Notes: generated by a model not told the origin, from the letters alone. A DNA stretch of 12,306 nt from Saccoglossus kowalevskii (GCF_000003605.2 NW_003107618.1:6458-18763), one strand, 5' to 3'; shown: positions 1-9,869, counted from the first letter of the stretch. A program made the numbers and translations.

Positions 1-45
1 AGTCTTTGTAATTCGTCGAATAGGTGTATTTGTTGCAAGAGCACG

Positions 46-70
46 TATATATATATATATATATATATAT
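46..70. repeat. (TA)n dinucleotide microsatellite
   Basis: An uninterrupted TA run of 25 bases is followed by GACGTCG. It has no coding content. Confidence 0.95.
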
Positions 71-199
71 GACGTCGCTGTGGCATGAATAGCTCTAAAA
101 GTACCTATCAGTATATCACAGGTGTAGTCAAAACATCAATAAACTAGGAAATAACGCAGTCTCGTCGTAATAAAAAGGGTAATAAAATAAAATAGTAAC

Positions 200-625
200 T
201 GCTGTGTGCACTATAAGTAAGATTGAGTCTTACAAGCTGACACGACTATGGTGCAAATCAAGCGTTTTATGTGGATCTGATGATAAGGACAAATATGTGA
301 TGACATTTCGCCAGTCATTCATTTTGAATCCGATCTGAAAGACAAAATGACGTGCATCAAGGTCCCATAATGTCCAATTTATGTACCAAGTAAACATCCG
401 AGATCCAATTCCGGAATGCCAGAAATGATTGATTTCGACGATTTTTCAGCACAAAAATGGCCGTCATTCGGACATCTTGAATTACATCGTGAAACAAATT
501 GATTTGCATATGTATAATATTATAAAGACGTATGTGTGAAATTTGAATGTAATCGGTCCAGGCATGTTTAACACATAAGTTCGGACGCACACACACCCAC
601 ACACACGCGCGCGGACACACGCACA
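200..625 (-). repeat. Probable old dispersed repeat, minus orientation, with GT/CG-rich 5' end
   Basis: Read on the minus strand, a GTGT/CGCG tract (586-624) is followed by TCCGAACTTATGTG, CCTGGACCGATT, CATTCAAATTT and further on GACGGCCATTTTTGTG. This layout, a GT tract then a CTGGACCGATT...AAATTT-type block and a GGCCATTTT block, resembles unclassified interspersed repeats I associate with marine invertebrate genomes. An 87-codon frame crosses it but shows no recognisable domain and is composed largely of the tract and the repeat. The left edge is uncertain. The family assignment is from memory of the pattern, not a search. Confidence 0.35.
586..624. repeat. CA/CG alternating tract with Z-DNA potential
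   Basis: The tract is CA-rich and contains 16 strictly alternating pyrimidine-purine bases at 598-613 that end in a CGCGCG block, the kind of sequence most prone to the left-handed Z form. On the minus strand it is the GT tract at the head of the dispersed repeat. Confidence 0.8.
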
Positions 626-1186
626 GAGGTCAATCCGAACGGGGACTAAAACTCGCTCGGCATTTTTCGTTCTTTATACGAGATGACAACCGTTAATTAT
701 TATAATAAAAAACTGTAATTGAAACATATTGTGTTCGAGGCTCGCAATAACCGTGTGACATATCAATAAATTGGAACTGCTGTAATCAAATCCATTGTTA
801 TCAGTTTCACTTTCAAAACACAGATTAAAAAATATATAATGTCCCTCCCCCCATAATAAATTATAACCTTGTTACCTATGTATTTCGTCTAATTTTTATT
901 ATTTTATTCAAATTACTACTTGTAGTTTTGCTATTGTATTTTTGATGTTATTATGATGAATATATTATTTTTATCTTCAGTATATATTTTCTTTTTTTCT
1001 TTCTGGACCAGGGATGTAGACACGACAAACCTAACTTTTACTTTCCAGTCATATCTCCATTATATTATATATCTGTAATGTAAACTTTGATAATTGTATT
1101 TATTTAATATATATATATAGAATTAAAGTTGCATAAACATTGTATGTTTAAGCACGTCATACAATAATGGAAACTTTGGAGGGGTG
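626..1186. other. AT-rich non-coding stretch
   Basis: I see no gene here. It holds T-rich runs and a short TA run near 1110-1120. At 1139-1165 there is a perfect 8-bp inverted repeat (ATTGTATG / CATACAAT, loop 11) just left of the GC-richer island. Confidence 0.6.
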
Positions 1187-1507
1187 CTGCATGAACTTGT
1201 CCTAGGGACACCAAACGGGACAGTGTCATGCTGAAACTAAATCATTAACAAAAGACTATTGAAAGATACAAATTCACTTGGCGTCAGGAAGGACAGTGTG
1301 GAGTCGTCACCGTATCTAGTGTACAATGGTCAGTAGCCGCCATCGTGTTTCATACTGCGTTGATGGAGAAGCGTACTATGAATACGGGTACTGAACGAGT
1401 AGTGGCTGTGCAAATACGGGCTTGGCAAGCAAATATCCAGCTGGGACATTCTCAACTCGGTTATAAAGAACACTTAATTAATTTAATTAATTTAATTTAA
1501 TTTAATT
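1187..1507 (+). other. GC-rich exon-like or retroposon-like island with an 83-codon open frame
   Basis: Positions 1261-1440 are about 48% GC with many CpGs, against roughly a third in the flanks. On the plus strand one frame is open from 1249 to a TAA at 1498-1500 (83 codons). Its first ATG, at 1363, would give only 45 residues (start MEKRTMNTGTERVVAV). I recognise no domain. The frame runs straight into a TTAATT/TTTAA simple repeat (1474-1507), which suggests a retroposon body with a simple-repeat tail. A decayed transposon or a lone exon are alternatives. The minus strand also has a 41-codon ATG frame (from 1229 leftwards) behind an acceptor-like TTTAGTTTCAG. Confidence 0.3.
1474..1507. repeat. 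TTAAT/TTTAA simple repeat
   Basis: Two nine-base units (TTAATTAAT type) lead into three AATTT-type five-base units, ending at CCCC. Confidence 0.85.
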
Positions 1508-3190
1508 CCCCACAACAGCGGTTGTATTTTACTACCTATTCTCACGGTCCATGATATAATGGATTGGAAGTCTGAATGCATTCTTTGGTTTCCGATTAAA
1601 AAGTTGTGTTATAAAAAAGTAAATTATGTTGGCTACAATGATTTTTATTTCAATGTTAGGACGCATACTACTTTCACATATTTTACAGATTCCGTTTTAG
1701 CGGGGTTGTATAAACGATAAATGTATGATGAATGTAATATGTCATGTTATAGCGTTTTAATGTTATATTATTATTTTATAGCGTATTCTCAGCCCATTGT
1801 CGGGTATCCTGTTATCATGACTACGTAATAAGACGGTTTTGTTGGAAAACATTCAATAAATCAACCGCTTCGTATTATAAAAGCTACTATAACAAACAGG
1901 AACTGCTAAGTGTTAACTACAAATAATATTTAGTCTGACAAGCTGATGAGTCCATTAATGCATTTTAAGAAGCTAAAATATTACAATAGATTGGAGTTTA
2001 TATATCTGAAAGGATTTACCGCCAGTTTCGTTTCAGTGGCTGGAATTAGAACGCCACATATCGTTGAAAATATTATTTTGTTTGACACATTAATGATCTA
2101 ATACACATAGCAATTTCCATGGTTACACTGTCAGATTCTGTTCAAATGGTGTATAAAATGATCCATTAATCTCAAATTAATTGGATTCTTCATATACAAA
2201 TACTTTAATTTGATTATAAATTCACTGGTGTTCTCGTATATTATTGACAGTATCCTTAAATAATATACATTCATATCAATTTCCGCCCGGTACTGTTTCC
2301 ATAACGATATTTGCCAGAATAATCAATAGCCGACCATTAAAGTATATACTTTAAATTGGTATATATCTACGCATATCGCTAATGTATGTATATAAGTGCC
2401 ATGATAACTAACAGGTGGCGAGTTTATCCGAAATCGAGAAAAATGCAAACATTTTGATATGTTAGGAATGTAAATCTGTTACACCAAACCATTTAATTAT
2501 GTAAGTTTAGTTTATATTTAACCACAGCGTAGCTAGTAATACAAACCAATATAGTTGTTATAAATATATGTAGAGATATTGACCCTAGTGTTACAACCTC
2601 TAATTGAATTGATCAATATGACTATAGTTTCACCCTGGTTTAAGAACAAAAATATAATGAATACTTTTATCGTATTCTTTCTTAAAAGCCTGTGCAAAAA
2701 AAAATATCACAATAATATATACAATTGTCTCAATCGAAATAATTTGTTATGCATTAAGTAATCTGGGGTTTTGTTTTAGTACTAGACACTCCTCATACCA
2801 TAGTGCATTTTCACACAGAGTGACAACGTTCAGTGAGAAATATCACTAGCATTATATATTATATATACTCGCCGAATGTTACCAGTTTCTGTATGCTCGA
2901 ACTTTACGTTGATAGAAACACATTGCACGACAATTACATTATTACTGCTGCGATTTAAAACAAACAATAACCAATCGCATGGTTCAATGATAATCAATCA
3001 AAATAATAAAGACTGAAAGTTTATTTAGAATAAAATAAAGCTCTACTATATGAACTGCCTGACCGACATCAAGAAGCGAAGTTGTTCATGCATTTCCCTT
3101 ATCCGGTAATAAACGTGGCTACGTGCGTGGGTGGAATAATATAATAGCTCAAACGCAAAAATAATTAATATCATTACTATATCAAGCTGC
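1508..3190. other. AT-rich intergenic or intronic DNA, no gene seen
   Basis: All frames are closed at short intervals. A 60-codon plus frame near 2579-2761 starts at a non-ATG codon and has a low-complexity, Lys/Asn/Ile-rich translation, as expected by chance. The one distinct structure is the 18-bp palindrome at 2337-2354. Confidence 0.6.
2337..2354. repeat. 18-bp perfect palindrome
   Basis: TTAAAGTATATACTTTAA equals its own reverse complement. At this base composition about 0.1 such sites are expected per window, so it is uncommon but not compelling. Confidence 0.7.
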
Positions 3191-3230
3191 ACTATATATA
3201 GTTTCCCTGCTGTATGTCATTTGCATACAG
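3191..3230 (-). promoter_or_regulatory. POU octamer inside an inverted repeat, next to a TATA-like run
   Basis: On the minus strand CTGTATG...CATACAG arms (3210-3216 and 3224-3230) enclose ATGCAAAT (3219-3226). It is followed about 20 bases later by CTATATATAG. Octamer-then-TATA is a known promoter order in animals. No gene is evident downstream on that strand, so this is only a candidate. Confidence 0.15.
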
Positions 3231-4164
3231 TACCCTTTTCCTTTTATAGAAAATGTAATCACGTTGTATTACCGTTCATTTTCCCATCGCGTAGTGGAGG
3301 CGGCAATGACGATGACATACCTATACCATTGGGAGTTGTTTATTGAGTGATTTCATTATTTAGTTCGACAAAACAGCCTTGAACACACTACTGATGAGAT
3401 GAGACGTGATTAGATGACTATTCATCTATTCATCGGTAGTCTCTTCTAGCATATATAGACACGATATCAAACGAATATGCTTTGGGTGATTACGTGTATA
3501 TTTATACCGCCTTGTGCAACAATGTAAGTTATTTATTTGCATTGATTCACCCAACAAAGACGATACTTACCCTGGATGTGCTACATATTAATAGAAAGGC
3601 CAATTTCACTGGCCTAGATTGAGTTATGTTAATATTGGAGAACCATGGTTAAGATTCATAACTGCCTTGGACCGGACCTGGTTGACGAAAGGATAGCGCA
3701 TTAAATTGCTATTTTATAGAAAGCCCTGATATTGCACTGTATGTAGTACTCGTATTCGCAAGTTGCAAATAAAGTCAGAACAACAGTGACGTTCAATGTT
3801 CGAAACTGTCGCCTGTGGAAACAACTTTATCAGAAACTAGACAACACTCCCAACTCAGAGGACAGAAAAGATTGCAGTGGGCGAGATGATTTTGCTAATA
3901 TTGGAAATTAGTCTTGCAAATGTGGATTATTACTAATTCAGTGCAATCGTCTTCAGCGCCAGAAAAACTCTGGTTAGGTAAATATACTTTCAAAATACCG
4001 CACTACCCGTGTTTGTGGTGAAAATAAGCATAAACCCATTGGACAAATATAAAAGTGAAAGATGAATAAAATAGAATAAATGGGAATGGAATATAGTAAA
4101 TGTATTTCTAGGGACCATGTTTCTCTAAAATTAATGATTTTTTTATTTGTTCCACTTTTTTACA
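3231..4164. other. AT-rich non-coding stretch with one good donor-like site
   Basis: There is no long open frame. A short inverted repeat (AGGCCA/TGGCCT) lies near 3597-3615. A donor-like GGTTAG|GTAAAT at 3977/3978 on the plus strand could pair with the acceptor at 4164, giving a 187-base intron. The frame before it is open for only 13 codons. Confidence 0.5.
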
Positions 4165-4385
4165 GGAATTTGATGTGCTCGGGGGACTGCATTCGTGATA
4201 GCAATACATCACGGGGGAAGAGATTGGATACATCAATGAAGAATGAGTTTAAAGATGATATTGTTTTTATTTAAGTTCATCACTCATTAGTTTTTAAGTG
4301 TCAATGTCACCGTCTATCGGGTATTGTTTCTACAGTTCCACGACAGTTTTGAATTTTAATAAACACACTTATTCAGCTGCACATA
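4165..4385 (+). other. Candidate 3' terminal exon with stop codon and AATAAA
   Basis: A long T/C-rich tract ending in TTTTTTACAG (AG at 4163-4164) is followed by about 36 open codons to a TAA at 4272-4274. An AATAAA polyadenylation hexamer lies 84 bases later, at 4358-4363. The frame continues across the splice from the donor at 3977 (GTT AG|G AAT). The encoded residues (RNLMCSGDCIRDSNTSRGKR...) match nothing I know, and no upstream coding exon is convincing, so it may be the end of a non-coding RNA or chance. The right end is a guess at the cleavage site. Confidence 0.25.
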
Positions 4386-4504
4386 AGTCGAGGACTCAAT
4401 TAGTTTTAAAACACTTCTTCATACGATTGTTATTACTTTTTACAAAGCTCATATGTGCGTTATTTTCTTAAATACAAACTTACCTCATTAATTTATATAT
4501 TTAG

Positions 4505-5115
<611 letters not shown>

Positions 5116-5257
5116 AACCTTTATCTGCTTATCGCTTCACCATTAATCAAAATTGAGTGTTGCTAAGTCAATGCAATTGGCTTTGAATACCATATCTATT
5201 AAACATTAATGAATCCCCAGTTCCGTGGTAAACATGGGGACACGGGGGACTTCCTTG

Positions 5258-5301
5258 TTAAATTATCGATGATACTGAATTAAATTATTGACGATACACT
5301 G
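5258..5301. repeat. 22-bp imperfect tandem duplication
   Basis: TTAAATTATCGATGATACTG and TTAAATTATTGACGATACAC lie head to tail. 16 of the first 18 bases are identical. Confidence 0.7.
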
Positions 5302-6190
5302 CGTCAACCCCTCCGGGCTGATTCTAAAAAAACGCATCGCATTGGAATGATATTTTTGTTATTTGCCTCGGTCTTGGCATGGAATAAGCGAAGAAAATGT
5401 GTATAGTGTATCAGAACCAGTACACTAAAATTAAACATTAAAGCACAATAGTTGATACATAAAACACTACATAACTGTATCTTCAAGATAATTGACTTTG
5501 TGACAACATTCTAATTACTCAATCTTACGTGTTTTATTTGAACAATCATGTGACAATTGTATGAATAAATCAATTGTAGTGACTGTTAAACCATTGTACT
5601 CATACTGGTGTATTATAAAATCACTACGAAAGGCAGTTCAAGAACAAATGTTACATCAAATACTCATTATTATAAATACTCAGTTTTCGGCATTAACCAA
5701 ATGTCTGGGTCGAATCTAAGCAATTAATAAAATTGACAGCAGAATTAATAGCAAATATGTTGCAGTTGCGTCATTTACAAATCACATACATAGCACTCGG
5801 CATGCGGTTACCCATAAACATATCAGAGTCATGCGTTAACGATTTACGAAGTATTATTAGCCGAACATTAGATTGGAATTTTGATCTCAATGGTTTCAAT
5901 ATATGTGCTACTTGTTCTTATTTACCTCGTCAGCTCAATGATATGTACATTCATAATCTCTCTGCCCTAGACTGCTGGCCGATCAATCGTTGGCGAGGTC
6001 ACTGACCTACTCTCTTGTGAACTCTACCAGACCCCAAATCCTTTTAATCCGTAAATCACATTATTATTATTTTACATGATATTGGTTATTCTCTGTTACA
6101 CTCTCCTATAAGTAATAGCGAGAAATAATAAAATATGTTATTCGAGATAAAGGCTACAAAATTTAAGCACTGCTATACCGTTGTCTCACT
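5302..6190. other. Non-coding stretch with one unconvincing open frame
   Basis: A plus frame open from 5697 to a TGA ending at 6005 (about 102 codons) has no early ATG (first at 5757) and no recognised motif. About one or two frames this long are expected by chance in the window. Nothing else stands out. Confidence 0.5.
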
Positions 6191-6232
6191 ATGTCATATT
6201 GACATGTCATACGTCACCCACTTTATCACGTG
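6191..6232. promoter_or_regulatory. Cluster of GTCA/TGAC half-sites and a CACGTG E-box
   Basis: ATGTCA-TAT-TGACAT (6191-6205) is followed by two further GTCA sites and then CACGTG (6227-6232). Nuclear-receptor or bZIP proteins bind such half-sites and bHLH proteins bind the E-box. There is no direct evidence of function. Confidence 0.2.
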
Positions 6233-6548
6233 GTGTGCCGGTTATATTCAAGTAATTCATTTCAATCCTATTTTTTTACAGATCAACACACTGATATTTG
6301 ATATTTAATATATTTGATGAAAAAAATATGAAAGTTCACGACATTCATTTCACCACGACGAGACGGCTCATTCCATACGGAATAAGTCGAATGAATAGTG
6401 TATGTTTTAATCTTTAGAATCTACTTGTCTTCCAGGAACCGTTGAAATTGAAAAGTTGTTTCTTGTTATTTCACAAATTCGAGGTTTTTGATTACCAGAC
6501 CACAGATTCACACACTTCTGCGCTTGGCGTACCGTACAGCAGTGTTAC

Positions 6549-6577
6549 CCAATAAGATCGTAACCAATATGACGTCA
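6549..6577 (+). promoter_or_regulatory. Two CCAAT boxes and a perfect CRE (TGACGTCA)
   Basis: CCAAT occurs at 6549-6553 and 6564-6568, then TGACGTCA at 6570-6577 after one base. CCAAT (NF-Y) and CRE (CREB/ATF) pairs are common in animal promoters and often inducible. No clear coding start follows: the next ATG frame, near 6600, closes after 13 codons. It could serve the exon-like segment at 6887. Confidence 0.3.
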
Positions 6578-6685
6578 CATATTATACGAGGATAATACAA
6601 ATGCGTAGACGGGTGTACAGAATATATTCTTCGATTGAGTAAAATGTTTCAAAAACGACATTGTCCTCAACCTACTTACAATATG

Positions 6686-6712
6686 GGATATATATATATT
6701 CTTATATATATA
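6686..6712. repeat. TA-rich inverted run
   Basis: Two TATATATATA blocks are separated by TTCT. This is low-complexity sequence. Confidence 0.8.
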
Positions 6713-6875
6713 GGCACAAAAGCTTGACTGATACAAAACACATTCTCTAATTGTACCAGGCCATTCAAAGTTGCATTCAATATTGTAAGACATTCTTTCC
6801 TCTGTGCTATTTTATAAATTGCTCGATATTGATGTATTGTCGACATGTACAACTAGTATGTTTCATAGGTTTCAT

Positions 6876-6893
6876 GTTTTCTCTAGAGAAAAC
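6876..6893. repeat. 18-bp perfect palindrome over an acceptor-like site
   Basis: GTTTTCTCTAGAGAAAAC equals its own reverse complement and contains the AG of the exon-like segment. It does not match the five-base phasing of a heat-shock element. Confidence 0.7.
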
Positions 6894-6977
6894 GACTATT
6901 GCTGGCCTTGTAAAATCCATGAGTGTGATAACTGAGTTGGTTACATCTAGTTTTGAATCGCATCATATCAATGAAAG
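6887..6977 (+). other. Exon-like segment, 91 bases, open with acceptor and donor consensus
   Basis: TTCATGTTTTCTCTAG precedes it and ATGAAAG|GTAATC ends it, both good splice matches. The middle is open in one frame with a balanced, coding-like translation (KTTIAGLVKSMSVITELV...). I recognise no domain. Joining it to the next acceptors (7101 or 7176) gives a stop within a few codons, so it could be a penultimate exon. An 18-bp palindrome spans its acceptor. Confidence 0.2.
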
Positions 6978-6982
6978 GTAAT

Positions 6983-7005
6983 CAACGTTGAACGTAACGT
7001 TACGT
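6983..7005. promoter_or_regulatory. Four ACGT cores in nested palindromes
   Basis: CAACGTTG (6983-6990) and ACGTAACGTTACGT (6992-7005) are both perfect palindromes separated by one base. They hold four ACGT cores and four CpGs in 23 bases of otherwise CpG-poor DNA. ACGT is the core bound by many bZIP factors. Function is inferred. Confidence 0.3.
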
Positions 7006-7991
7006 GTGAATACAAACAATTACGGTAGTAGTTTTTTGCGTGTGACTGTATGACATAAATGACAATTATAATTCTACTGTCATCAATTCATCCCTTTACA
7101 GCATTATTCAATTCTCCTACATGTAAGGTATATATACATATGCAGCCTTCATAAAGTACATTGTAATTTCTTGCAGATAAAATGAGTTGTTGCTAAATAC
7201 AATTACTCTGTAACAAAAATGATCTCAGATGACAACAATGCCAATTGTCCAATATAAACAGCAGGGTTTGCACTCAAAAGAAACAAAACATTTGACTGGG
7301 ATTCAGACTGACACATAGCGGGTGACACACGCAGAAAAAGATGTGTTCACTGTTTTTTTGAAGCGCCTGATAATACGTCATGTATTTCCTGTTACTGATT
7401 TGATGTTTAGTTCACGCGTTCACAACTAGGTGGGTTCTTGTCACTTTACAATGCTATAAACATCGCTAACGACGGTGAGAGAACGAAAAAGCGTGATTTA
7501 AACAAGGGGGAGACAAGAAAGAGATTTAATTTTATGTTACATAACACAAGGTACACATCAACTTTCAATGCAAAATTCGAAATATTATTGCATCTTTACA
7601 GAATATCTCATTACCGATTTTAACATGTGTGATTAATTGCTGATTTACCAGAAGGTAGTTGCAGGTCTATACCGACAACCCTGAATGCTAGTGTAATGTA
7701 TGCTTTCACCACGACCAATAGGCTTTATTATACATCTGTAACCGTAACCCCATAAGTTACAGCGTGACGTAATTTTGCGGTATTTGATGGGGTATTTTCA
7801 TTCTACCATATTAGGAAACGCGAATTCCAATTATGGAACGATTACGCGAGTAGGCGTTCTCTAATAATAAAAAGCAAACATGGCTACCCCAATGGTTTTA
7901 CCGGACCACACACAGTAAAGGTTCGCTGCATCTGTTCTAAACGTTTTGGATTTCGCCATTCCCGTGATGTAATTCCTGTAATAGATGTATA
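7006..7991. other. Non-coding stretch with scattered splice-like signals
   Basis: Acceptor-like CATCCCTTTACAG (AG at 7100-7101) and TAATTTCTTGCAG (7175-7176), and a donor-like CTAG|GTGGGT near 7430, are present. No open frame between them looks coding. GC rises slightly from 7640 to 7960 without a recognisable feature. Confidence 0.5.
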
Positions 7992-8007
7992 ATAATAACG
8001 TTATTAT
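7992..8007. repeat. 16-bp perfect palindrome abutting the MITE-like element
   Basis: ATAATAACGTTATTAT equals its own reverse complement and ends exactly where the left terminal repeat of the element begins. It may be a preferred insertion site or chance in AT-rich DNA. Confidence 0.6.
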
Positions 8008-8118
8008 GAGGATACTGCAAAGTATGTACCCAGATAGTACGCATGGGCATTAACCTCCGCTGTGCATCGGTCGAAAGTCCCGCTGTACTGTCCTCGTGAA
8101 TACTTTGCAGTATCCTCG
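8007..8118. mobile_element. MITE-like element, 112 bp, with 19-bp terminal inverted repeats
   Basis: GAGGATACTGCAAAGTAT at 8008-8025 is repeated exactly in reverse complement at 8100-8117. One more base on each side (T8007, G8118) gives 19-bp ends with a single mismatch. Both ends are bordered by TA (8005-8006 and 8119-8120), as expected for a TA target duplication of Tc1/mariner-like elements, though TA is common here. Inner pairs such as AGTAC (8036-8040) with GTACT (8085-8089) extend the fold. The interior is GC-richer than its surroundings and has no coding capacity. A structured non-coding RNA hairpin is the main alternative. Confidence 0.5.
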
Positions 8119-9426
8119 TACTAACCTCATATTATTCTTAGATTTGAAAATACATTTTACTGTTATGTGCGGTGATATTTGTTTAGATTTGAAGAGCTAT
8201 GTATTCTAATTTACAATAAAAATACATTACTACTGATATTAGCAGTGATTTCTATACTGATATGATTGGTGCCACGCAAATAGGTTCAATTACATTGCGT
8301 TTATTTATTTATTTATTTTATTTCAACAATCATGTTTCTACAGCCACCAAATGTAAGTTATAACGAGCCTTTTCAAAATGCGCAAAGAAATATCAACATT
8401 TATGCAATACTCGATAACAATCAAAATGGGTGTGTGAATAACGTCAATTAAAGTAATAGTACTTTGTTCCTTCACTAACATAACAAATTTATTTTTTGCT
8501 GTTCCAAATTATTAGAATAAAAACGTTACTAGCAATTCTCTCTTCATAATCATGACATCCCGCTCAAATTGTACTTCAATATCCAAGTCAACACAAGGAC
8601 GAATATCATAAAATGACATTCCGTATCTCAGAAATGCAGATTGATACCATTGAATCAATATTTAGACATACCAAACACTGACAGATGTGTCATTAATAAT
8701 CGGATAAAAAACTCTGCACGACAACCCGCTCATTAAAATATATGATACACGGGAATATGCAAATCCATTCGCGGTCCACCGAAACATGCCATGCCTATTC
8801 GAACGTAGCCACGTTATACTCTCATTCAATTTGTACGAGTCGTGATGAATAATGCACCAACTGGTAGTTGCAGATTACACACATAATATCAAAAATATGA
8901 TTGCTTATAGATAAACCACCTAGTGTACCCTATTTAAGAGTAATTGTAAGTAATACATTGCAGTGAACAAAGCAAAGAGTGGCAAGATAAAAAGAACCCT
9001 GTAATATATTCAGTGGTGCGGAAACATTAATTAGTAATTAGATGACGCATACATGTGAGCAATGAATCTAAAGGAGTAGAAGATGACATATTCTTGACCA
9101 ACATATGGTATATTAATGTCATGTATACACTGAGCCACGCAAAGTATGCGAATCAGTCACTATTGAGGTAATTTAATTCCGGTGCACATACTACTTAAAT
9201 AACCCCAACTCCAATGAAGACAAGCCCAATGTATACATTTTTTCACTGGGAGAATTGGTATATATAAGAAACATATATAACAGATTTAATATTACAGTAC
9301 AGCACGGCAACAATTATCTCTATATATTTTCGATATTTTGAATTGTATATAATAATTATAGCCATATATGTCGGCATTTGTAGCCAAATACTCTCCCTGG
9401 TGTAAATCATGCATTATTCTGGTTAA
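8119..9426. other. AT-rich non-coding stretch
   Basis: It contains a short TTTA run (8300-8323), which on the minus strand is an AAAT-type tail-like repeat. ATTAAA hexamers occur on the minus strand at 9285-9290 and 9172-9177, either of which could end a receptor transcript. I see no gene. Confidence 0.5.
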
Positions 9427-9720
9427 AGGGCGGCGGTCGTACGTTGCGCCGCGCATGTGCGACAATTGTGTGAAAAAATATTGATTTTTCCATAATCCAA
9501 TGCGCTTTTCTAATTAAATCATGAGTACGAGTTTGGCCCTGGCCACCACTTGCACTAATTACTGCCGGCTACTCCTTCCATACCTTCCAATCACCATAAA
9601 CGTACCTTGGTAAACTTTCACTTTGTACTAGTTGGGGCGCGCAACAGTCAACATCGCCATTTTTGTTGATATGAGACCCATATCTCGCGCATGCGCGGAG
9701 CGACGACTACGGCCTTTTAA
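9427..9720 (-). promoter_or_regulatory. CpG-rich promoter-like patch with GC-box, NRF1-like and YY1-like sites
   Basis: Two CpG-dense stretches stand out in AT-rich flanks: 9429-9463 has 8 CpG in about 35 bases and 9634-9720 has about 10. The patch holds a GC-box (GGGCGG, 9428-9433), a near NRF1 site (CGCGCATGTGCG, 9450-9461), a perfect 12-bp NRF1 palindrome (CGCGCATGCGCG, 9686-9697) and a YY1-like CGCCATTTT (9655-9663). Read on the minus strand the YY1 core is AAAATGGCG, the orientation usual for transcription in that direction. Such combinations mark TATA-less promoters in animals. It lies 150-440 bp beyond the receptor stop codon. There is no TATA box. The target gene is not identified. 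Confidence 0.4.
9606..9690 (-). other. Candidate first exon leaving the CpG-rich patch, ending at a strong splice donor
   Basis: Downstream of the NRF1/YY1-like sites on the minus strand, the sequence runs to CCAAG|GTACGT (exon end 9606, GT at 9605-9604), one of the best donor matches in the window. The only ATG of note, at the YY1 core (ATGGCGATG...), closes after 10 codons at TAG, so this exon would be untranslated or carry a short uORF. The 5' edge given is approximate. I could not pick its partner acceptor further left, so the gene may continue beyond the recognisable sequence or be non-coding. Confidence 0.25.
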
Positions 9721-9869
9721 AACTAGGTTATACAAGTACGCGCTTACAACTTTCTCTGAACATCGAGTTATTGGTTGCTAGCTGCGCATATCTACACGTA
9801 TCTTGCTGATGAGAGTAACGACCTGATTTATATCAAGTTGAAGAATCACCGCAGCTATAAATCGAAAGT

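Noticed and set aside
5700-5725. tRNA B-box-like GGTCGAATC
   Set aside because: It has one mismatch to the B-box, and no A-box or cloverleaf could be found at the right distance.
5697-6005. About 102-codon plus-strand frame
   Set aside because: There is no early ATG, no recognised motif and no convincing splice sites. One or two such frames are expected by chance.
8007-8118. CRISPR-like or prokaryotic terminator reading of the inverted repeat
   Set aside because: The window is eukaryotic, there is only one repeat pair, the loop is 74 bases and there is no T-tract, so a MITE-like element fits better.
8283-8300. GGTTCAATTAC as a possible tRNA-derived SINE B-box
   Set aside because: There is no matching A-box upstream and no tRNA-like fold. 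The nearby TTTA run is on the wrong side for a plus-strand tail.
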